A stretch of DNA of 8,633 bases, from NCBI GenBank assembly GCA_014523595.1, contig JAATVN010000074.1, forward strand, positions 1 through 8,633, written 5' to 3'. The first letter of the stretch is position 1. Each line of letters starts with the position of its first letter. Below are positions 6,244-8,633 of this stretch, piece after piece. This stretch comes from Nitrososphaerales archaeon TH5888 (lineage in GTDB: Archaea > Thermoproteota > Nitrososphaeria > Nitrososphaerales > Nitrososphaeraceae). Below the pieces are notes generated by a model. It saw only the letters and a program-made list of their open reading frames with translations. It searched no databases and was not told where the DNA came from. The position numbers were made by a program, and so were the translations under genes.

Positions 6244-6312
6244 CAATAAATAAGACCTATTCTATATTTGAGTGTGACAAACTACACAGTGAACTTAGGA
6301 TCCTAGAGTGGA

Positions 6313-6320
6313 TATTTTAT
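6313..6320 (+). promoter_or_regulatory. TATA-like box for the zinc-ribbon frame at 6341
   Basis: TATTTTAT is centred 25 bases before position 6341, where the zinc-ribbon frame has ATA instead of ATG. The spacing argues that 6341 is the original start. Confidence 0.35.
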
Positions 6321-6340
6321 CAAGTCAGTGTTAACAAAAA

Positions 6341-6541
6341 ATAAAATCGGATATCATAAAAAAGTATCTTGGTGGGACCTGTACATATTGTGGAGAAATT
6401 CCTACTAAAATATTAAAGTATGAGCTAGGCGATGGTAAACTAGTCGAATGGTATTGTGTCAAGTGTTTTGAAAGATGGGTAGAAAAAGAGCCAGAGTTAG
6501 ATATTAGTTTAGAATTGGAATGTAATTTCTCTAGTTCATAG
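6341..6541 (+). CDS. 66-residue zinc-ribbon protein with an ATA at its start position
   Basis: The frame is open from just after TAA (6332-6334) to TAG (6539-6541). It encodes a zinc ribbon, C14-TY-C17 and C39-VK-C42 (GGTCTYCGEIPTKI, then EWYCVKCFERWVEKE), followed by an acidic tail. Spacing of about 21 residues between the knuckles, with aromatic residues beside the second, is typical of zinc ribbons. There is no ATG, GTG or TTG anywhere in the frame before the first Cys. The best start is ATA at 6341 (then KSDIIKKYLGG), one base from ATG and 25 bases after a TATA-like box. Either the gene uses a rare start or a G-to-A change has silenced it. The body is otherwise intact. Function unknown. 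It lies 97 bases after the interrupted gene at 6043, on the same strand. Confidence 0.55.
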   Translation: MKSDIIKKYLGGTCTYCGEIPTKILKYELGDGKLVEWYCVKCFERWVEKEPELDISLELECNFSSS

Positions 6542-6874
6542 TTCTCTACTTTATAAACTATAAATATTACATCAGTTAAACTGAAATAGCAAAAAATGGG
6601 ACTGACATAATGTGATCAAACGGGAGAGTAATCAACTATGGGGACGATACCAAGGTTTCATGGCAACTCCAATTTACAGATTATTGCTATAACTGATGGC
6701 TCTTTTGTTTTCTAGCTCGATATCAAGTCCTATATCGGAGACTTATCATGACTTTTCATATGCTGCCTTGGCAGGTTGATACAAATATGATCCCAGCTTA
6801 TCTCTCTGGGCCTGGCTGAGAAAACGTGAAAGCCAGAAATGATAGCTCATATTTGGTACGCATTTAGAAGTCAA
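6542..6874 (+). other. 333-base stretch without a convincing gene
   Basis: It begins with two overlapping TATA-like motifs (about 6548-6566) and a 13-base palindrome, TCAGTTAAACTGA (6572-6584). After this, only short frames exist: ATG at 6638 gives 25 codons, and ATG at 6696 gives 27 codons to a TGA (6777-6779), then reads on in frame for 20 more to 6842. All three plus-strand frames look mildly protein-like, so none is trustworthy. The promoter-like start followed by no clear frame could mean a small RNA or a dead gene. Confidence 0.4.
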
Positions 6875-7180
6875 TTATTCCATTACCTGTATTTTCTTGG
6901 CTCCAACGTCATGAACTATGTAATAGTCATCAGCTACCTGTATAATGTCTCCAGGAGCTATTTTCCTATGACTTCTTTTTTTTCTCAGCGCTATCCCAAA
7001 AGGATTTTGCTCATCTTGAGCAAATTTTAGCCAAATCCTACCTACATTAAGAATGTTCTTGAATTCACATTCCCAAACCAAATCGTATATTGTGTCAAGC
7101 GCCTGTCTACTCAATCTATTGTTACTTAGTATTACGGATTGAACATCAGGCTCTCTGCAGAAATAAACTCTTACTTTCAT
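6875..7180 (-). CDS. Conserved-looking 101-residue protein of unknown function
   Basis: ATG at 7178-7180 is preceded directly by GGAAG; the frame ends at TAA (6875-6877). The product is a soluble alpha/beta protein: MKVRVYFCREPDVQSVILSN, a helical middle (RQALDTIYDLVWECEF), a very basic patch ALRKKRSHRKIAPGDIIQV, and a C-terminal strand set DDYYIVHDVGAKKIQVME. The PGDIIQV / YYIV pattern resembles small beta-barrel or KOW-like ends, and the basic patch suggests nucleic acid contact; this is inference. Cys8 and Cys38 are not arranged as a metal site. I recognise no named family. A second minus-strand frame (7146-7343) overlaps its first 35 bases, the layout of two co-transcribed genes. Confidence 0.72.
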   Translation of the reverse strand: MKVRVYFCREPDVQSVILSNNRLSRQALDTIYDLVWECEFKNILNVGRIWLKFAQDEQNPFGIALRKKRSHRKIAPGDIIQVADDYYIVHDVGAKKIQVME

Positions 7181-7343
7181 CTTCCTTGCTTACATAATCC
7201 CGTGGGCCAAATAATTCCAACGGATCTGCTTCGCGCTTTTTGGAAAATTTAAGAGATCGAAACATTCTCCCATGTGAGGCTGAATCTGCACTGTCGTATT
7301 GTGGGCCCCATGACTCAATCTGCGATATAAGGTCGACAATATC
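7146..7343 (-). pseudogene. Damaged small gene overlapping the start of the 101-residue gene
   Basis: A minus-strand frame of 65 codons runs from just after TAA (7344-7346) to TGA (7146-7148). It reads DIVDLISQIESWGPQYDSAD and later KREADPLELFGPRDYVSKED, which looks like real protein. The only usual start codon is an internal ATG at 7265 (39 residues, MFRSLKFSKK onward). Upstream of the TAA the same frame reads LSEHEHIIF, so a CAA-to-TAA change would explain the break; but no ATG is found there either. It overlaps the next minus-strand gene by 35 bases in another frame, as translationally coupled genes do. Either a 39-residue gene survives or this is a remnant. Confidence 0.4.
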
Positions 7344-7352
7344 TTAAAATAT
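7344..7352 (+). promoter_or_regulatory. TATA-like box upstream of the Cys/His-cluster gene
   Basis: TTAAAATAT is centred 25 bases before ATG at 7373, which opens only an 8-codon frame (MSDKKKGN). The 128-residue frame beginning with TTG at 7401 lies one base out of that frame. Transcription from about 7373 would give it a short leader bearing AAAGG (7388-7392). Confidence 0.35.
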
Positions 7353-7400
7353 GATGTGCTCGTGCTCTGATAATGTCAGATAAAAAGAAAGGCAATTGAT

Positions 7401-7787
7401 TTGAAAAAAAATCCTCACAGGTCAGATGAAGATCAAAATTCCGATCCAAGTGAACCACCTGATGACAATAAGCAGTTAAACAAGTGTGAAACAATAGAAG
7501 ATGGGACAGAAGCATTCATGCAGTGGATGGGCTCGTCTGATAAGAAATCTCTCAAATCAGATAATCCAATTGTTTTGATTAAATTTATCAATGATGTGCA
7601 TACTGTACTATATGACACATCATTATCAAAGGAAGTTGAAGTAAAGTTATCGTCAGGTATACCGTACTGCAACTATTGTAAATCTGATGATTGTGCACAC
7701 GTCGGTTTTACTATCTGCATAGAACAACTAGGCAGGCATAGACGTGATGGTAAGGAAGAAACCATAGAAGAGATTGTAAACAGTTAA
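7401..7787 (+). CDS. 128-residue protein with a compact Cys/His cluster
   Basis: TTG at 7401 is the only usual start in this frame and has AAAGG eight bases upstream; the stop is TAA. The first 35 residues are a charged, disordered-looking tail (HRSDEDQNSDPSEPPDDNKQ). Residues 36-85 form an alpha/beta core (EAFMQWMGSS, then NPIVLIKFINDVHTVLYDTS). Residues 88-106 hold a probable metal site, C90-NY-C93-xxxx-C98-x-H100 with a further Cys at 106 (IPYCNYCKSDDCAHVGFTIC). The CxxC-x4-CxH spacing would suit one zinc ion. I do not recognise the family. The core and cluster look well conserved. The N-terminal boundary is doubtful, since the promoter fits an ATG at 7373 in another frame. Confidence 0.68.
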   Translation: MKKNPHRSDEDQNSDPSEPPDDNKQLNKCETIEDGTEAFMQWMGSSDKKSLKSDNPIVLIKFINDVHTVLYDTSLSKEVEVKLSSGIPYCNYCKSDDCAHVGFTICIEQLGRHRRDGKEETIEEIVNS

Positions 7788-7865
7788 ATAATAACAAATA
7801 TCCAAATCCTATCTGAAGTCAATTACTTTTCTATATCTCTTTGGTCCCTCCTTTACTTTTAAACC

Positions 7866-7882
7866 TGGATATTAGATATCCA
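7866..7882. promoter_or_regulatory. 17-base palindrome, possible operator
   Basis: TGGATAT (7866-7872) and ATATCCA (7876-7882) form a perfect inverted repeat with a 3-base spacer. It sits between two convergent genes (7401 plus, 7974 minus), where an operator is less expected, so a hairpin that ends transcription is an alternative. No partner regulator is seen. Confidence 0.35.
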
Positions 7883-7973
7883 ACATAATAGCTTCAAGAA
7901 TCTTTACTCCTATTTAGTAATAATATTTTTTGGAATGAATTAAAGAGCTAAACAAAAAATGTCAGTATTTTTT

Positions 7974-8633
7974 TTATCCATCATGGAACTTTGAGCTTTT
8001 ATGCGTTCCGTCACAGAATGGTTTATTCTCTGACGCACCACAACGACAGAGGGTATAGTGTTCTTTTGACGCGCCTTCCCCGAATTGGATATCCTCACCA
8101 ATTAACTCAATTCCTCCAGTAATATGATAAGGTCCATTTTTCAATACCGTAACAGTCGGATTTCTTTGTTCCTCTGGATCTCTATATTCAACTCCATCGA
8201 TAGAGTAACTCAATGCACCAGATGGACATCTTCTCACAACATCAATTATGTCATTCATTTTTGAAGCATCAGGATTAATCCAGGGCCTAGAGCCTAACTT
8301 AAAGACAGAAGAAAGATTTTTAACACATTCTGCCGCATGTGAGCAAATCTTTCTATTATCATGCACTGTAATTTCTTTTCCAGGATAGTCACGCCTTTTA
8401 TCTTTAATAGCTGTTTTTTTTGTGTCATCGTTCTCGTCCAAAGTTCTATTCGCACTAGAAAATCCAATTACGTTGTGCGTACCATCACAAAATGGCTTGT
8501 TTTTAGATGCGCCGCAACGGCATAAGGCAATGCCAACTGTCGTAGCTAGGGGTTCTCCCTTGAAATTTTGAAGGTTGTAAACTACCTTGGGTTGCATATC
8601 ATTTATCAAGTAATATGGGCCGTTGGGCAGCGG
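7974..8633 (-). CDS. CDGSH / 4Fe-4S-like / CDGSH iron-sulfur protein, 5' end outside the window
   Basis: The frame is open through the right edge; residues PLPNGPYYLINDM are read before the first possible start (TTG at 8609), and they fit the family, so the true start is beyond the window. Counting from that TTG, three domains follow. The first CDGSH has C30-R-C32, P39 and C41-D-G-T-H45. The middle is a divergent single-cluster ferredoxin (Fer4_19-like) with C89-SHAAE-C95, RPWINPDA (108-115) and RRCPSGALSY (126-135). The second CDGSH has NGPYHITGG (158-166), then C188-R-C190, P197 and C199-D-G-T-H203. All CDGSH ligands are present. Two 2Fe-2S clusters flanking one ferredoxin-like cluster suggest intramolecular electron transfer or redox storage. 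It is soluble. It is the larger relative of the CDGSH gene at 5717. Confidence 0.93.
   Translation of the reverse strand, partial: PLPNGPYYLINDMQPKVVYNLQNFKGEPLATTVGIALCRCGASKNKPFCDGTHNVIGFSSANRTLDENDDTKKTAIKDKRRDYPGKEITVHDNRKICSHAAECVKNLSSVFKLGSRPWINPDASKMNDIIDVVRRCPSGALSYSIDGVEYRDPEEQRNPTVTVLKNGPYHITGGIELIGEDIQFGEGASKEHYTLCRCGASENKPFCDGTHKSSKFHDG

Noticed and set aside
5964..6584. Shared 11-base word TTAAACTGAAA near 5965 and at 6576
   Set aside because: The two copies differ in their flanks and position relative to genes; in AT-rich DNA this can occur by chance.
6839..7030. 63-codon plus-strand frame with hydrophobic stretches
   Set aside because: It is antisense to the 101-residue gene on the minus strand; the hydrophobicity follows from the complement of charged codons.
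7315..7672. Minus-strand frames opposite the Cys/His-cluster gene
   Set aside because: The plus-strand gene has a clear metal motif and an acidic tail; the minus-strand frames have neither domain nor promoter.

Overview
The window reads as a chromosomal segment of an AT-rich archaeon, most likely an ammonia-oxidising member of the Nitrososphaeria (Thaumarchaeota), perhaps close to Nitrosocosmicus or Nitrososphaera. That placement is inferred. It rests on the low G+C, on TATA-like boxes about 25-30 bases before start codons with little or no leader, on frequent TTG/GTG starts, and on the gene types: a DM13 protein, a stand-alone receiver domain, a paired-CBS protein, zinc-ribbon membrane proteins and CDGSH iron-sulfur proteins. 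No rRNA, tRNA, CRISPR array, transposase or complete mobile element was seen.

Layout. Left end (1-835): the 3' part of a membrane-anchored DM13 gene, followed 24 bases later by a 54-codon frame that looks like only the anchor of a second copy. 836-1711 (minus): a class I SAM-dependent methyltransferase. 1879-2356: a small zinc-ribbon protein, possibly frameshifted near its end. 2357-3080: no convincing gene, but a perfect 36-base tandem duplication and several hairpins. 3081-3611: a two-CBS protein whose TGA stop is followed in frame by 31 codons made largely of an Asp-rich 7-residue repeat. 3672-4094 (minus): a single-domain response regulator. 4368-4766: a small secreted protein. 4978-5472: a zinc-ribbon protein with a TM2-like membrane region.

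The right half (5600-8633) is a crowd of very small genes, several damaged. They are a frameshifted CxxC peptide (minus), an intact 59-residue CDGSH protein (minus), a 66-codon gene split by a TGA where Trp would fit, and a 66-codon zinc-ribbon gene whose start position carries ATA. On the minus strand there follows a conserved-looking 101-residue protein overlapped by a damaged upstream frame. Next come a 128-residue protein with a compact Cys/His cluster and, running off the right edge, a CDGSH / 4Fe-4S-like / CDGSH protein (minus).

Together the genes suggest an accessory region rich in small metal-binding proteins (zinc ribbons, 2Fe-2S, 4Fe-4S) with redox or sensory flavour, plus two signalling modules (CBS, receiver). 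Nothing forms a clear multi-gene pathway. The most unusual feature is the number of small frames that look conserved but are interrupted by one stop, one frameshift or one lost start codon.
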